From Pseudomonas sp. H3(2019) (lineage in GTDB: Bacteria > Pseudomonadota > Gammaproteobacteria > Pseudomonadales > Pseudomonadaceae), in assembly GCF_007713465.1 (NCBI RefSeq), contig NZ_VMSG01000007.1, forward strand, positions 62,001 to 126,000: a stretch of 64,000 nt of DNA, read 5' to 3'. Under the pieces are notes generated by a model that was not told where the DNA came from, made no database searches, and was given only the letters and a program-made list of their open reading frames with translations. Numbering within the stretch: position 1 is the stretch's first letter; each line of letters begins with the position of its first letter. The position numbers and the translations under genes were made by a program. Below, in pieces: positions 8,726 through 19,325 of this stretch.

Positions 8726-8891
8726 ATCTCGTTCGGCGAGGCTCCTATACAAACACAGGTCACTGATCTGACGACGTCGAGAGACGCCCAAGGTTAAGAC
8801 AGGCTCTATCGGATTAAGGTTTAGCCCAAAGTGACTTCCGGCCGGAGTGGCCCGGATACGTTGTACAGTGCCAAAACTTAGACGTGGAGAT
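8726..8891 (+). promoter_or_regulatory. M-box (ykoK leader) magnesium riboswitch of mgtE
   Basis: The segment matches the M-box aptamer in order and spacing. It opens with GCGAGGCTCCTATACA (about 8736-8751), then ACGTCGAGAGACGCCCAAGG and TTAAGACAGG, and closes with TTGTACAGTGCCAAAACTTA near 8862-8881. The outer helix forms from ATCTC (8726-8730) and GAGAT (8887-8891). M-box RNAs bind several Mg2+ ions and switch off Mg2+ transporter genes when Mg2+ is plentiful. It lies about 80 bases upstream of the mgtE ATG. No classic terminator is obvious after the aptamer, so control may be by rho or by masking of the ribosome site. Confidence 0.85.
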
Positions 8892-8972
8892 CGCTTTCTG
8901 CACTCTCTTCTCTGGTTTACGCCCCTATGTGAGAACTGTTTGTGGTCAAAACAGCTATGGGGACTACCTCAA

Positions 8973-9992
8973 ATGTCAATGGCAAGCGCTACCCCTTCCA
9001 CCTTCAAGGATATCCGCCTGAAAGACACAGTAGTGTCTTACATGAGCCCTCTGCTCATCACCGTGAATGGCAACATGACGGTGGACCAGGCTAGGGAACA
9101 TCTGCTCAAGCAACTGCCGGACGATGATATTCCGGCCCACATTTTTGTCACCGATCCGCATAGCACGTTGCATGGCCAGTTGTCGGTCAAAACACTGCTT
9201 ACCGAGAAAAACACCGACCTTTGTGTCCGCGATCTGATGAAGCCCATCCGCTTTTCGGTTTCGCCGAATCAACTCCGGCACGATGTCGCCCCGGAGCTGA
9301 TCGAGAAAGGCGTGGACATCGTTCCCGTGGTCAGCGAAGGCCGACTGCTGGGTGTGCTGTATGAAAAGGAAATCGCAGCACTGATTCAAGACGAAGGCAC
9401 CGACGACGCCCAACGCCAGGGAGCAAGCCTGCCTCTGGAAACGCCCTACCTCAGCACCAGCCCGTGGAGCTTGTGGAAAAAGCGTTTGCCATGGCTACTG
9501 CTACTGTTTCTCGCCGAAGCCTACACCAGCACCATCTTGCAAGTATTCGAAGAGCAGCTCGAAGCCGCCATCGCCCTGGCCTTCTTCATTCCCCTGCTGA
9601 TTGGCACTGGCGGCAACAGCGGCACCCAGATCACTTCCACGCTGGTACGGGCCATGGCCCTGGGCGAAGTCAGCCTGCGAAATGTCGGTACGGTGCTGCG
9701 CAAGGAAGTGACCACCTCCTTCATGATCGCACTGGCGATCGGTATCGTGGCCTGGATCCGGGCGTGGATGCTGGGCGTGGGATCGGAGATCGCCATGGTG
9801 GTCTGTCTGACGCTGGTCGCCATCACCATCTGGAGCGCCATCGTCTCCTCCATCATCCCGATGCTGTTAAGAAAAATGCGCATTGATCCGGCAGTGGTCT
9901 CTGCTCCCTTCATCGCGACCTTTATCGACGGTACCGGCCTGGTCATCTATTTCAACATCGCCAAACTGGTGATGACCGACCTGCCGGCTTAA
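8973..9992 (+). CDS. mgtE: MgtE-family magnesium transporter
   Basis: About 339 residues. The N-terminal half is a CBS-domain pair (DTVVSYMSPLLITV; VDIVPVVSEGRLLGVLYEKE). The C-terminal half has five membrane segments with the family hallmarks IGTGGNSGTQ, where the pore-lining conserved residues lie, and VVSAPFIATFIDGTGLVIYF. The larger N-terminal superhelical domain of full-length MgtE is absent, as in a recognised short branch. The ATG at 8973 (MSMASATPS) is chosen because the longer frame from 8847 runs through the riboswitch. It imports Mg2+ (or Co2+); the upstream M-box predicts expression under Mg2+ shortage. Confidence 0.9.
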   Translation: MSMASATPSTFKDIRLKDTVVSYMSPLLITVNGNMTVDQAREHLLKQLPDDDIPAHIFVTDPHSTLHGQLSVKTLLTEKNTDLCVRDLMKPIRFSVSPNQLRHDVAPELIEKGVDIVPVVSEGRLLGVLYEKEIAALIQDEGTDDAQRQGASLPLETPYLSTSPWSLWKKRLPWLLLLFLAEAYTSTILQVFEEQLEAAIALAFFIPLLIGTGGNSGTQITSTLVRAMALGEVSLRNVGTVLRKEVTTSFMIALAIGIVAWIRAWMLGVGSEIAMVVCLTLVAITIWSAIVSSIIPMLLRKMRIDPAVVSAPFIATFIDGTGLVIYFNIAKLVMTDLPA

Positions 9993-10005
9993 GCCACCCG
10001 CCAGA

Positions 10006-10034
10006 CCGCCCCGAATCGCCAGATCCCGGGGCGG
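10006..10034 (+). terminator. Hairpin terminator after mgtE
   Basis: CCGCCCCG (10006-10013) pairs with CGGGGCGG (10027-10034), followed by a moderately T-rich CCTTGTCTTTG. It lies 14 bases after the mgtE stop and just before the tRNA-Sec gene on the other strand. Confidence 0.6.
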
Positions 10035-10051
10035 CCTTGTCTTTGAAAAAA

Positions 10052-10147
10052 TGGCGGAAAGCAGCAGGAGTCGAACCTGCCCGGGAACGGCTGCCGTCCC
10101 CAACCGGGTTTGAAGCCCGGCCGCGCCACCGGACGCGATTGCCTTCC
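10052..10147 (-). tRNA. selC: tRNA-Sec (anticodon TCA)
   Basis: Read on the minus strand, the gene begins GGAAGGCAATCG and ends TGCTTTCCGCCA, giving the 8-bp acceptor stem typical of bacterial tRNA-Sec and an encoded CCA. The anticodon loop CTTCAAA shows the TCA anticodon that reads UGA, and the T arm contains GGTTCGACTCC. The variable arm is long, as in this tRNA and serine tRNAs. It sits just downstream of selB in the same direction, in the same locus as selA and the selenoprotein gene fdnG. Confidence 0.97.
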
Positions 10148-10153
10148 TTGAAA

Positions 10154-12073
10154 TCAGTCCTCGGGTCGCTGTGCCAGGGCGTTGTCCGCACGGATGCGAC
10201 GCTCGTCGCCAAGCCGTCGGGTCAAGCCGATCCGGTCGAAGAACTCGAGTATCTGGATGCTGCGCTTGCGGCCGATCCCTACCTTGTCGCGAAACGCCGC
10301 CGCCTGAATCAGCGGATTGTCGTCGACCAGTTGCATCAGCATAGCCGCCAGCTGGTGCACCGACGCATCGAGGTAAAACAAGTCACGGACGACCTGGTGA
10401 ACCAGCCCTAGTCTCGCCATTTTGCGCAGCAGCAAACGCACGGCAGCTTCGTCACGGCCAATGGCCTTGGCCAGGTTGCGCACCCAGGGTGGATCGAAGC
10501 CAGCTTGCTCGATCAATGGCTGCAACTGCTGCCACATGGCCTCGTCTTCTTCACTCAGTCGCACCTGGTGTTCGGGTAAGTGCAGCCACGGTCCACTGAC
10601 TGCAATGGCGCCGCTGGACAGCAGTTCGTCGAGCAGACAGATGAACGTCGGTCGGTCCAGCGACATGGCCGAAAACCGCCGCAAGCGATCCCGGTCCGGG
10701 CCCAGCTCATCCGGTTCAAGTTGATGAAAGTGTGCCAGGTGCTCCAGCAACGTGATTTTCAGCGTCTCCCAGCGTTCGGTGTTGAACAATAACGGACCTT
10801 GGCGCGTGGCAATGACACGGACATCCGCCGGCAATTGCCAGGTGCTGCGCAGGCGATTGAACTGGCGTTCCAAGCGCAATGGATCGAGCCCGGCGTCACT
10901 ATTGGCAAGCAGCACTGGCAGTATTTGCTCCAGGCTTTCGCCGGTGGCCAGCGCTTGCAACTGCACCAGCCTGGCCGGACTGCGGCGCTGGCGGGCCGGT
11001 GCAAACGGGTCGAGCACTCGCCCGCCGCCGAGGGTGCGCCGCGCACTCTGATCACGCAGAACCAGACGGTCGCCATGCACCGCCTGCAGCGAAGTGTTCA
11101 ACAACAGTTGCGCGAACATCCGCGCCCCCGGTTCCAGGCGCGTGCCCTCCAGCAAGGCGACCCGGGCGGTGACGTCCTGAGTGCCCAGATGCACATGCAC
11201 CGGACTGAAATGTTCGAAGGCACGTGGTTCGCTGGTCAACAACTGCATCTCGATGTCCAGGCGCTGTGTAGGTGCGAACAGCCACTCGGCCAGCAGCCAG
11301 TCACCGCGATGGATTTGTTCCAGGGCCAGGCGTTCGGCACTCAGGTTCAACGCCACCCGCTGCCCGGCCCACGCCTCGACGACGACGTGATTCTGCGCAT
11401 GCAAACTCCGCACTCGCACCGGCTTGCCGGTCTGGCCCAGCAGGAGTGTGTCGCCCACCCTCACCTGCCCGGCCAGCGCTGTGCCGGTGACCACAATACC
11501 GGCGCCGGCGACGCTGAAAGCGCGGTCGATTGCCAGACGGAATCCCCCGCTGGCGCTACGCTGCCTGACTTCACGCTGGGCAACCAACAATGCCTGGCGC
11601 AGGGCTTCAATGCCCTCCCCGGTCAGGCTCGACACGGTGAACTGCGGCGCGTCGCAATAGGGCCCCGGCGCGAGCAATGCGGCGACCTCGGTTTGTACTG
11701 ACTGCACCCGTGCCGGCTCGACCCGGTCGCATTTGCTGATCACCACCAGTGCCCGTGGAATCCCCAGCAGCTCGACAATCGCCAAATGCTCGCGGGTCTG
11801 GGGCATGACCCCGTCATCGGCGGCCACCACCAGCAACACCAGGTCAATGCCCTGGGCACCGGCGAGCATGTTGTGGATGAAGCGTTCGTGACCCGGCACG
11901 TCGATAAAACCGGTCATCTCCGCCCCAGGTTCCAACGGTGCATAAAGGAAGCCCAGGTCGATGGTGATGCCGCGTTCGCGTTCTTCCCGATGGCGATCGC
12001 CGGCCTGTCCTGTCAGGGCTTTGAGCAAGGCCGTTTTGCCATGGTCGATGTGTCCAGCGGTGCCGACGATCAC
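10154..12073 (-). CDS. selB: Selenocysteine-specific elongation factor SelB
   Basis: About 639 residues. The N-terminal GTPase has GHIDHGKT (P loop), then [24 protein letters not shown] and VISKCD. EF-Tu-like beta domains follow, and the C-terminal third carries the four winged helices that bind the SECIS RNA. SelB delivers Sec-tRNA to in-frame UGA codons. The GTG at 12073 is taken as the start because the G1 motif begins right there and the GTGA overlaps the selA stop by four bases; the frame extends upstream to 12382 but that part is selA read out of frame. It should decode the UGA of fdnG in the same locus. Confidence 0.95.
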   Translation of the reverse strand: MIVGTAGHIDHGKTALLKALTGQAGDRHREERERGITIDLGFLYAPLEPGAEMTGFIDVPGHERFIHNMLAGAQGIDLVLLVVAADDGVMPQTREHLAIVELLGIPRALVVISKCDRVEPARVQSVQTEVAALLAPGPYCDAPQFTVSSLTGEGIEALRQALLVAQREVRQRSASGGFRLAIDRAFSVAGAGIVVTGTALAGQVRVGDTLLLGQTGKPVRVRSLHAQNHVVVEAWAGQRVALNLSAERLALEQIHRGDWLLAEWLFAPTQRLDIEMQLLTSEPRAFEHFSPVHVHLGTQDVTARVALLEGTRLEPGARMFAQLLLNTSLQAVHGDRLVLRDQSARRTLGGGRVLDPFAPARQRRSPARLVQLQALATGESLEQILPVLLANSDAGLDPLRLERQFNRLRSTWQLPADVRVIATRQGPLLFNTERWETLKITLLEHLAHFHQLEPDELGPDRDRLRRFSAMSLDRPTFICLLDELLSSGAIAVSGPWLHLPEHQVRLSEEDEAMWQQLQPLIEQAGFDPPWVRNLAKAIGRDEAAVRLLLRKMARLGLVHQVVRDLFYLDASVHQLAAMLMQLVDDNPLIQAAAFRDKVGIGRKRSIQILEFFDRIGLTRRLGDERRIRADNALAQRPED

Positions 12074-13500
12074 CTGGCCTCCCCCACTCCTTGCAGCTGG
12101 TCGAGTTGGGCAAGCCAGACCGCTTCGTCGTCCAGTTGGCGCAGGTCCAGCCACAGGGCATCGTCGTCGATGCGACCGAGCACCGGAATGGGCAAGGCCC
12201 GAAAAGCGGCTTCCAGGCCATGCAGTTGCCGACCACGCAAGCGTTTGGACACCTGCGGACGCAAGCACAAGGCGGCGCTTGGCAAGCGCGCAATCGGTTG
12301 GCTGCCGCTGCCGATCATGCCCAGTGCCGGTAACGCGGTTACCGCCCAGCCGTCGCCCAGTACGCGCGCCAGCAGCGGACACAGGCGTTCGGCCTGAGCG
12401 AGGATATCGGCTTGCGGGCGGGTGAGCAGGCGCAGGCTGGGCAAGCGCTCGGCCAATCGATCGGGATCACGGTACAACCCCAGCACGGCCTCGAGGGCGG
12501 CCAAGGTCAGTTTGTCCACGCGCAAGGCCCGTTTGAGCGGATTTTTCTTGATTCGGGCGATCAACTCCTTGCGACCGACGATCAGTCCCGCCTGAGGACC
12601 TCCAAGCAATTTGTCACCGCTGAAGGTGACGATATCGGCCCCGTCGGCCAGCGCCTGGCGCACTGTCGGTTCGGCGGGCAGGCCCCAGCGGGTCAGGTCC
12701 AGCAGACTGCCGCTGCCCAGATCTTCAAGCAATGGCAGCCCGTGCCGGTGGGCCAGTTGCGCCAGTTCAGCGGTCGGCACCTGGGCAGTAAAGCCCTGAA
12801 TGCTGTAATTGCTCGCGTGGACGCGCATCAACAAACCGCTGCGTGGGCCGATGGCGGCTTCGTAGTCACGGGGATGGGTGCGGTTGGTGGTGCCGACTTC
12901 ATGCAGCCTGACCCCGGCCCGCGCCATGATGTCGGGGATGCGGAATGCCCCGCCGATTTCGATCAGCTCGCCACGGGAGATGATCCCCTCTTTGCGCGCG
13001 CCCAGGCTGTTGAGCGCGAGCAACACGGCGGCTGCATTGTTGTTGACCACCGTCACCGCCTCGGCACCGGTCAGTTCACGTATCAAGCCTTCAATCAGAT
13101 CATCACGATCACCACGCTCACCACTCGCCAGGTCGAATTCCAGATTCAGCGGATAACGGGCAGCCTGTTGCACCGCCTCGATCGCTTCCTCCGGCAACAG
13201 TGCCCGACCGAGGTTGGTATGCAGTACCGTGCCGGTAAGATTGAACACTCGCCGTACCCGGCTTCGGTGCTGGGTTGCCAGGCGTTCGCCGGCCCTCCCC
13301 GCCAATACCTGAGCCGTGAGCTCAATGGCGTCAAGCTGACCCCGTTGAACCGGTTCACGCACATCGTCGAGCAACTGGCGCAGGGTCGCGAGCAAGGCAT
13401 CGCGGCCATAACGTTCAGCCAGCGGCTGGCAGGCGGCGTTGCGCAACAGGCTATCGATGGAAGGTAAACGCGCGGGGACGCTGGCAAGTTTTACGGGCAT
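12070..13500 (-). CDS. selA: L-seryl-tRNA(Sec) selenium transferase SelA
   Basis: About 476 residues, a usual length for SelA. The PLP-binding lysine lies in [18 protein letters not shown], and the fold-type-I motifs [19 protein letters not shown] and [18 protein letters not shown] are clear. SelA converts Ser-tRNA(Sec) to Sec-tRNA(Sec) using selenophosphate. The ATG at 13500 is chosen, with AGGGAG eight bases upstream; a TTG at 13503 is also in frame. selA is translationally coupled to selB through a GTGA overlap. The selenophosphate synthetase gene selD is not in this window. Confidence 0.96.
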   Translation of the reverse strand: MPVKLASVPARLPSIDSLLRNAACQPLAERYGRDALLATLRQLLDDVREPVQRGQLDAIELTAQVLAGRAGERLATQHRSRVRRVFNLTGTVLHTNLGRALLPEEAIEAVQQAARYPLNLEFDLASGERGDRDDLIEGLIRELTGAEAVTVVNNNAAAVLLALNSLGARKEGIISRGELIEIGGAFRIPDIMARAGVRLHEVGTTNRTHPRDYEAAIGPRSGLLMRVHASNYSIQGFTAQVPTAELAQLAHRHGLPLLEDLGSGSLLDLTRWGLPAEPTVRQALADGADIVTFSGDKLLGGPQAGLIVGRKELIARIKKNPLKRALRVDKLTLAALEAVLGLYRDPDRLAERLPSLRLLTRPQADILAQAERLCPLLARVLGDGWAVTALPALGMIGSGSQPIARLPSAALCLRPQVSKRLRGRQLHGLEAAFRALPIPVLGRIDDDALWLDLRQLDDEAVWLAQLDQLQGVGEAR

Positions 13501-13585
13501 CAAGGAGCTCCCTGAAACGGTTTACCGTCGCGGGAGTGGAATCAAACAGGCTCCGGTCCCGGAAACCTGAGTGTAGCCGCTGTGA

Positions 13586-14512
13586 TCAATCTCCCCCGGG
13601 CGCCAGCATCAGGTTCGGTGCCAGCCGCTGGTAGCCTTCCAGGTCCAGGCGCATGTCCAGCGTCAAGCTGGCGAGGTCCGTTGAGAGGGCTTCGGCCTCA
13701 GCGTCGTTTTCCAGGTACAGCAGTTTCAGGTAGCTGTTGCAGCCGGGGCAGATTTCAGCCCGCAGTGGCGCCTGGCTGGCCGTATGCCGATCATCCTCGA
13801 AACTGACGTATTTGAGTCCTTTGCTTTGCTCGCAGTAGACGCATTTGACCCGCACCACATGCCATTCGCAGGCACACAGCGAACACACCAGGTAACGCAA
13901 CCCGTTGTATTTTCCCCGCTGGTAAATCACCCCGGCCATGGCCGGCGAACCGCAGGCCGGGCATTGGCCAAGGCTGGCGCAAGGCTTCAGTTCGCCCGCC
14001 GGCAGGCTGAGCAACCAGTGGCTCCATGCCGCCTGCAAGGCCGCGCCGAGAAACGGCACCAACGCCGCCGGCAGCCCTGCATACTGACCGCTGAGCAAGG
14101 CAATTGCCCAGACTTTGCGCTGCCCGACACTGGCGTTGTACAAGGTCGCCACGGCACTTTTCACCGCCGAGCGCGGCGGTGCCTGGTAACGCCGCAGCAA
14201 GGTTTCCAGATATGGCAGCCAGCCGTCTTCGCGCACCAGACTGTCGGCGGCCAGAGGCGGCAAGCCATGTTCCTGGCACAACAACAGACGCTCAGGGTCC
14301 GGCGCCGGGGCCAGCGGTGGCTCGTCCAACAGGCTTTGCTGGACGTGACACAGGTCGGCGGCCAGCCGCAGGAAATCGGCCAGTGGATGTCCGTTGGCCA
14401 GGCGCTCCAGGCGCTCAGCACGCAAGGTGAACAGGTTGTGCGGCGGCAGGCGCAGGAACGGCGGCGTGCTCGCCGCCGCCTCGATTTGTCCGGGCTCGAG
14501 TATCGTGCTCAA
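13586..14512 (-). CDS. fdhE: Formate dehydrogenase accessory protein FdhE
   Basis: A 308-residue cytoplasmic protein with four pairs of rubredoxin-like metal-binding cysteines in the C-terminal half: CPACGSPAMAG, CSLCACEW, CVYCEQSKG and CPGCNSY. FdhE binds iron and is needed to activate respiratory formate dehydrogenase. The start is a TTG at 14512, eight bases after AAGGA, just past the fdnI stop; no ATG is available in this frame nearby. It lies between fdnGHI and selA, so all act on the same enzyme. Confidence 0.93.
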   Translation of the reverse strand: MSTILEPGQIEAAASTPPFLRLPPHNLFTLRAERLERLANGHPLADFLRLAADLCHVQQSLLDEPPLAPAPDPERLLLCQEHGLPPLAADSLVREDGWLPYLETLLRRYQAPPRSAVKSAVATLYNASVGQRKVWAIALLSGQYAGLPAALVPFLGAALQAAWSHWLLSLPAGELKPCASLGQCPACGSPAMAGVIYQRGKYNGLRYLVCSLCACEWHVVRVKCVYCEQSKGLKYVSFEDDRHTASQAPLRAEICPGCNSYLKLLYLENDAEAEALSTDLASLTLDMRLDLEGYQRLAPNLMLAPGGD

Positions 14513-14516
14513 GGCA

Positions 14517-15170
14517 TCATCCTTTCTTGCTTATCTGGCTGTCGGGGTTCTTGTCGCGCGTGACCTCGCGGTACCAGAGCGCATGATGTTTCTTCGCCCA
14601 GGCACGGCTGACCCAACCATGCAGCATCGCGCTGACCGAGCCCTTGATCCAGATGCCGGCGTAGATGTGCACGATGATGCTCAGCACCAGCACGAACGCC
14701 GCCAAGGCATGCAACAGCATCGCCAGGCGAATCGAGGTGATACCGAAGTATTGGCTGAAATAGACCCGCCAGATCACCACCCCGCTAAACAGAAGCACCA
14801 GCATGCAGGCCAGCAGGGTCCAGAACAGCAGCTTCTGCCCAGGGTTGTATTTGCCGATTGGCGGTACGCCCTCCTCTTCGTTGCGCATCACCCGGTTGAG
14901 CCGCTTGAGCCACAGGCGGTCATTGTCGATGAAAAAGTTGGCCCGCCAGAAGCGGATCACCAGCCCGAGGAAAAACACCAACATCAGCACACCCATGAAG
15001 GGGTGCAGGATCCGCGTCCAGGGCCCGCCGCCGAACAACTGGCTGAGCCAGAACAGCGACGGGTGGAACAGTGCCAGACCCGACAGGGCCGCCATGAAAA
15101 ACAGAATCGCCACCAGCCAGTGGTTAGTGCGCTCATTGGCGTTGTAGCGCAGGATCGTTTTGTCTTTCAT
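14517..15170 (-). CDS. fdnI: Formate dehydrogenase gamma subunit (cytochrome b)
   Basis: A 217-residue membrane protein with four hydrophobic segments and the histidines expected to hold two b hemes: [27 protein letters not shown] and [15 protein letters not shown]. It anchors the periplasmic formate dehydrogenase and passes electrons to the quinone pool. Its ATG overlaps the fdnH stop by four bases, so the two are translationally coupled. Confidence 0.94.
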   Translation of the reverse strand: MKDKTILRYNANERTNHWLVAILFFMAALSGLALFHPSLFWLSQLFGGGPWTRILHPFMGVLMLVFFLGLVIRFWRANFFIDNDRLWLKRLNRVMRNEEEGVPPIGKYNPGQKLLFWTLLACMLVLLFSGVVIWRVYFSQYFGITSIRLAMLLHALAAFVLVLSIIVHIYAGIWIKGSVSAMLHGWVSRAWAKKHHALWYREVTRDKNPDSQISKKG

Positions 15171-16117
15171 GGTCGCCTGTCCTCCTGCGATCCTGGCGTG
15201 TTCGGGTCATAGACATGCACAGTCGGGTCGACCTCATGCACGCTGGAGTCCTTGCCGGGCGGATGCCCGTCTTCCTCGACGCGCTGCGGGCCGATACGCA
15301 CGTAATGAAAGAATCCCGCCAGCACCGCGGCCCCCATGGCCAACAACGCCAGTGGTTTGCTCATGCCTTTCCACAGCCCGACCAATGGACTGATGGCCGG
15401 CTGATTCGGCAAGCCGGCGTACAGCGATGGTTGGTCGGCGTGATGCAGGACGTACATCACGTGGGTGCCGCCGACGCCGGCGGGATCGTAGAGACCGGCG
15501 TTCTCGAAGCCCCGTGACTTGAGGTCAACGATGCGTTCGGCGGCGTGTTCTTTCATGTCCTCCTTGCTGCCGAACACGATGGCGCCGGTCGGGCAGGTCT
15601 TGACGCAGGCCGGTTCCAGTCCGACCGCCACCCGGTCCGAGCACAGCGTGCACTTGTAGGCCTTGTGGTCCTTTTGCGAAATGCGCGGAATGTTGAAGGG
15701 GCAGCCGGTGATGCAATAACCGCAGCCGATGCAATGATCCTGATCGAAGTCGACGATGCCATTGGCGTGCTTGATGATCGCCCCGGGACTTGGGCAGGCT
15801 GCGAGGCAGCCGGGTTCCGCGCAGTGCATGCAGCCGTCCTTGCGGATCAGCCATTCGAGGTTGCCGGCGTCGGTTTCGTGTTCGGTGAAGCGCATCAGGG
15901 TCCAGGTCTCGGCGCTGAGGTCCTGAGGGTTGTCGTAGGTTCCATGGTTGTGACCGACCTCGTCGCGCAATTCATTCCATTCCGAGCAGGCCACCTGGCA
16001 GGCCTTGCAACCGATGCATTTGGTGGTATCGATGAGTTTGGCGACTTCCTCCTGTTGACGTACCGAGGGCGGCAAGGTGGTGGTGGCCGAACGGGCAATG
16101 ATGTCTTGGTTGGCCAT
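15167..16117 (-). CDS. fdnH: Formate dehydrogenase beta subunit (four 4Fe-4S)
   Basis: A 316-residue ferredoxin-like subunit with four cysteine clusters: [35 protein letters not shown] and [11 protein letters not shown], plus an extra CVKTC. A single membrane helix ([13 protein letters not shown]) near the C-terminus holds it to the membrane. It moves electrons from the FdnG site to the FdnI hemes. Its ATG shares one base with the fdnG stop (TGATG). Confidence 0.95.
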   Translation of the reverse strand: MANQDIIARSATTTLPPSVRQQEEVAKLIDTTKCIGCKACQVACSEWNELRDEVGHNHGTYDNPQDLSAETWTLMRFTEHETDAGNLEWLIRKDGCMHCAEPGCLAACPSPGAIIKHANGIVDFDQDHCIGCGYCITGCPFNIPRISQKDHKAYKCTLCSDRVAVGLEPACVKTCPTGAIVFGSKEDMKEHAAERIVDLKSRGFENAGLYDPAGVGGTHVMYVLHHADQPSLYAGLPNQPAISPLVGLWKGMSKPLALLAMGAAVLAGFFHYVRIGPQRVEEDGHPPGKDSSVHEVDPTVHVYDPNTPGSQEDRRP

Positions 16118-19100
16118 CAGATTTTCTCCACATTGACCAGGAACGACTTGGATTCCGGGGTCTGTGTATTGCCGTCACCGAGGAACGGCACCAGGGTGTT
16201 TGTCAGGTAGCCATGCCGGGTTGCCCCGGTGAAACCCCAGTGCAACGGAATGCCAATCTGGTGCACGGTCTGGTTGTTGACTTGCAGCGGACGAATCCGC
16301 TTGGTCACCACCGCCACCGCCTCAATATGCCCGCGCTTGGAGCTGACCCGTACCCGATCGCCTGGGGCAATCCCCTTCTCCTTGGCCAGGGCTTCACCAA
16401 TCTCGACGAACTGCTCGGGCTGGGTGATGGCATTGATCGGGCAATGCTTGGTCCAGAAGTGGAAGTGCTCGGTGAGCCGGTAGCTCGTGGCGGCATAGGG
16501 GAAATCCTTCGCCGTCCCGAGCGAGTCCCAGACCGAATCGAAGATGCGCCCGGCCGGGTTGCTGGTTGCCTTCTTGTTGGTGGGGTGCAGCGGATTGATG
16601 CCGATCGGCGTTTCGAACGGTTCGTAATGTTCCGGGAAGGGACCTTCGTTCATCTTGTCGAGGGCGAAGAAACGCGCCACCCCTTCGGGGTTCATGATGA
16701 ACGGGTTCATGCCCGCGTCCGGCGGTACATCGGCCTTGTAGTCGGGCACGTCGGTACCGCCCCAGGTCTTGCCGTTCCACCACACCAGACGCTTTTTCGG
16801 GTCCCAGGGTTGGCCTTTCGGATCGGCCGAAGCGCGGTTGTAGAGAATGCGCCGGTTCATCGGCCAAGCCCAGGCCCATCCCAGGTTCTGCTTCATCCCG
16901 AAAGGGTCGCTGTTGTCGCGACGGGCCATCTGGTTGCCCTGCTCGGTCCAGCTGCCGCAGAAGATCCAGCAGCCCGATGCCGTGCTGCCGTCGTCCTTGA
17001 GCTGGGCGAAACCGGACAGCTGCTGCCCGGCCTTGAGCGTCGTGCCCGTGGCGTCGGTGACGTCGGCAATGGCGTAGCCATTGAACTCCTTGGCAAGCTC
17101 TTCCGGTGTCGGATCGTCAGGCACCTTGTAGGGCCAGTTGAGCTTGAGAATCGGCTCGGCGAAAGTCCCGCCGTTGGCCTGGTAGCGCTGACGCAAACGG
17201 ATGAACAGCTCGCTCATGATCTTGATGTCGGTGCGTGCTTGTCCCGGGCCGTTGGCGCCCTTCCAGTGCCATTGCAGCCAGCGGCCACTGTTGACCAGTG
17301 AGCCGTCCTCTTCGGCGAAACAGGTGGTGGGCAGGCGGATGACTTCGGTCTGGATGCCGGCCGTTTCGACATCGTTGTAAGGCCCGACATTGCGCCAGAA
17401 TTCCGAAGTCTCGGTGGCGAGCGGGTCCATCACCACCAGCCACTTGAGTTTGGCCAGCGCGGCCATCACCCGGTTCTTGTCAGGCAAGGCGGCGATAGGA
17501 TTGAAGCCCTGGCAGACGTAGCCGTTGACCTGCCCGCTGGACATCATGTCGAACACTTTCAGGATGTCGTAGCCGGGGATATCGAGCTTCGGCAGCCAGT
17601 CGTAGCCCCAGTGGTTGTCGGCGGTAGCGTTGGCGCCGTACCAGGCCTTCATCAGGCTGACGTGGAACTTGCCGTAGTTTTGCCAGTAGGACAATTGCCC
17701 GGGCCGCAACGGTTTGAGCGCACGCTTGGCAATGTAAGCGTCGTAGTCCTGTTCGGCATCGCCCGGCAGGGTCAGGTAGCCGGGCAGCAGGTTCGACAGC
17801 AACCCAAGGTCGGTCAGGCCCTGGATGTTGGAGTGCCCGCGCAGCGCATTGACGCCCCCACCCGGCATGCCAACGTTGCCCAGCAGCAGTTGCACCATGG
17901 CCGCACTGCGAATCATCTGCGAGCCGGTCGAATGCTGGGTCCAGCCCAGCGCATAGAGAATCGTCATGGTCTTGCCCGGTTGCGAGCAGGTGGCGATTTC
18001 TTCCCAGATTTTCATTATGGCGTCTTGCGGCATGCCGCAGATCAGGCTCGTCAGTTCCAGGGTGTAGCGGCTGTAGTGCTGCTTCATCAACTGGTAGACG
18101 CAACGCGGGTGCAGCAGGGTCGGATCGACTTTGGCGAAACCGTCCTCGCCGATTTCATAGCCCCAGCTGGACTTGTCGCTGTAAGTGCGCTTGGTTGCGT
18201 CGTAGCCGGTAAACAGCCCGTCCTCGAAGCCAAAGTCGGCTTTGACGATGAACGACACGTCCGTATAGGCGTGCACGTACTCGTGCTGGATCTTGTTTTC
18301 GGTGAGCAAATAGTTGATCAGACCGCCCATGAAGGCGATGTCGGTGCCGGTGCGGATCGGCGCGTAATAGTCGGCCACCGAGGCGGTGCGGGTGAAACGC
18401 GGGTCGATCACGATCAGCCGCGCCTGGTTGTGCGCTTTGGCTTCGGTCACCCATTTAAAGCCACAAGGGTGGGCTTCGGCGGCGTTACCGCCCATGACCA
18501 GAACCAGATTCGCGTTGGCGATATCCGTCCAGTGGTTGGTCATCGCACCTCGGCCATACGTTGGGGCAAGACTTGCCACCGTCGGGCCATGTCAGACACG
18601 TGCCTGGTTATCGAACCCCAGCATGCCCAGACTGCGAACGACCTTGTGAGTCATGTAACCGGCTTCGTTGGAGGACGCCGAGGCGGCGAGAAAACCCGTC
18701 GTCAGCCAACGGTTGACCGTCTGGCCCTGGGCATTCTTCTCGATGAAGTGGGCATCGCGATCAGCCTTCATCAGGTCGGCGATGCGATCCAGCGCTTCAT
18801 CCCAGGACACCCGCGTCCACTCCTTGCTGCCCGGCTTGCGTACCTGCGGATATTGCAGTCGGCTGGGGCTATGGACGAAGTCCAGCAGGCCTGCGCCTTT
18901 GGGGCACAGCGTGCCGCGATTGACCGGGTGGTCGGCATCCCCTTCAATGTGGATGATGCTCTGGCTGACGTTCTTGGCCGCATCGCCTTGGCTGTACATG
19001 ATCAAGCCGCAACCCACCGAACAGTAGGGGCAGGTATTGCGGGTTTCATGGGTATGGGCCAGCTTGAAGTGGCGGACTTGCTCGGCGAAGGCTGGCGCGG

Positions 19101-19182
19101 GGGCCATACCCAGCGCAGCCAGGCTGGAGCCTCCAAGGCCGATAGCGGCGACCTTGAAGAACTGACGACGGTTGAGGTCCAT
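16117..19182 (-). CDS. fdnG: Formate dehydrogenase alpha subunit, selenoprotein
   Basis: The gene spans 1,022 codons with an in-frame TGA at 18592-18594 (residue 197) read as selenocysteine. The frame is the same on both sides, and the local sequence [22 protein letters not shown] is that of known selenocysteine formate dehydrogenases. The N-terminus is a Tat signal ([15 protein letters not shown]), so the folded protein is exported to the periplasm. A 4Fe-4S site follows (CPYCSVGCG, later TLCPKGAG), and the remainder is the molybdopterin-guanine-dinucleotide domain. It oxidises formate to CO2. A ribosome site (AGGAGCG) precedes the ATG. A naive gene caller would split this into two genes. 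Confidence 0.96.
18555..18594 (-). promoter_or_regulatory. SECIS element of fdnG
   Basis: Directly after the TGA, the mRNA can fold with GGCA-AGTCT-TGCC as the apical stem-loop (around 18565-18585). The loop carries the G-U pair typical of bacterial SECIS elements recognised by SelB, and placement about a dozen bases past the UGA is right. The exact stem limits were judged by eye. Confidence 0.65.
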
Positions 19183-19325
19183 CGTGCGCTCCTGATCAGG
19201 TGGAGTTACCCGGAACTGCCCGGGAAATCTTGGACGAACACGGTGACTGAACGACGGCCGCCGACACTTGAAACTATAGTCAAGATTGCACGGGATGTAA
19301 TGAAACCCGGTCGTCGGCGGTGTAC

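Noticed and set aside
8626..8766. 46-codon leader ORF before and into the M-box aptamer
   Set aside because: It has no ribosome site, overlaps the aptamer core, and its product resembles nothing known. Chance is more likely than a regulated leader peptide.
12074..12382. N-terminal extension of SelB
   Set aside because: The upstream part is selA read in another frame; the GTPase motif begins right after the GTG at 12073.
16117..18579. Apparent frameshift or split of the formate dehydrogenase alpha gene
   Set aside because: Both parts are in the same frame and are separated only by a TGA in a selenocysteine context, with sel genes next to it. It is one selenoprotein gene.
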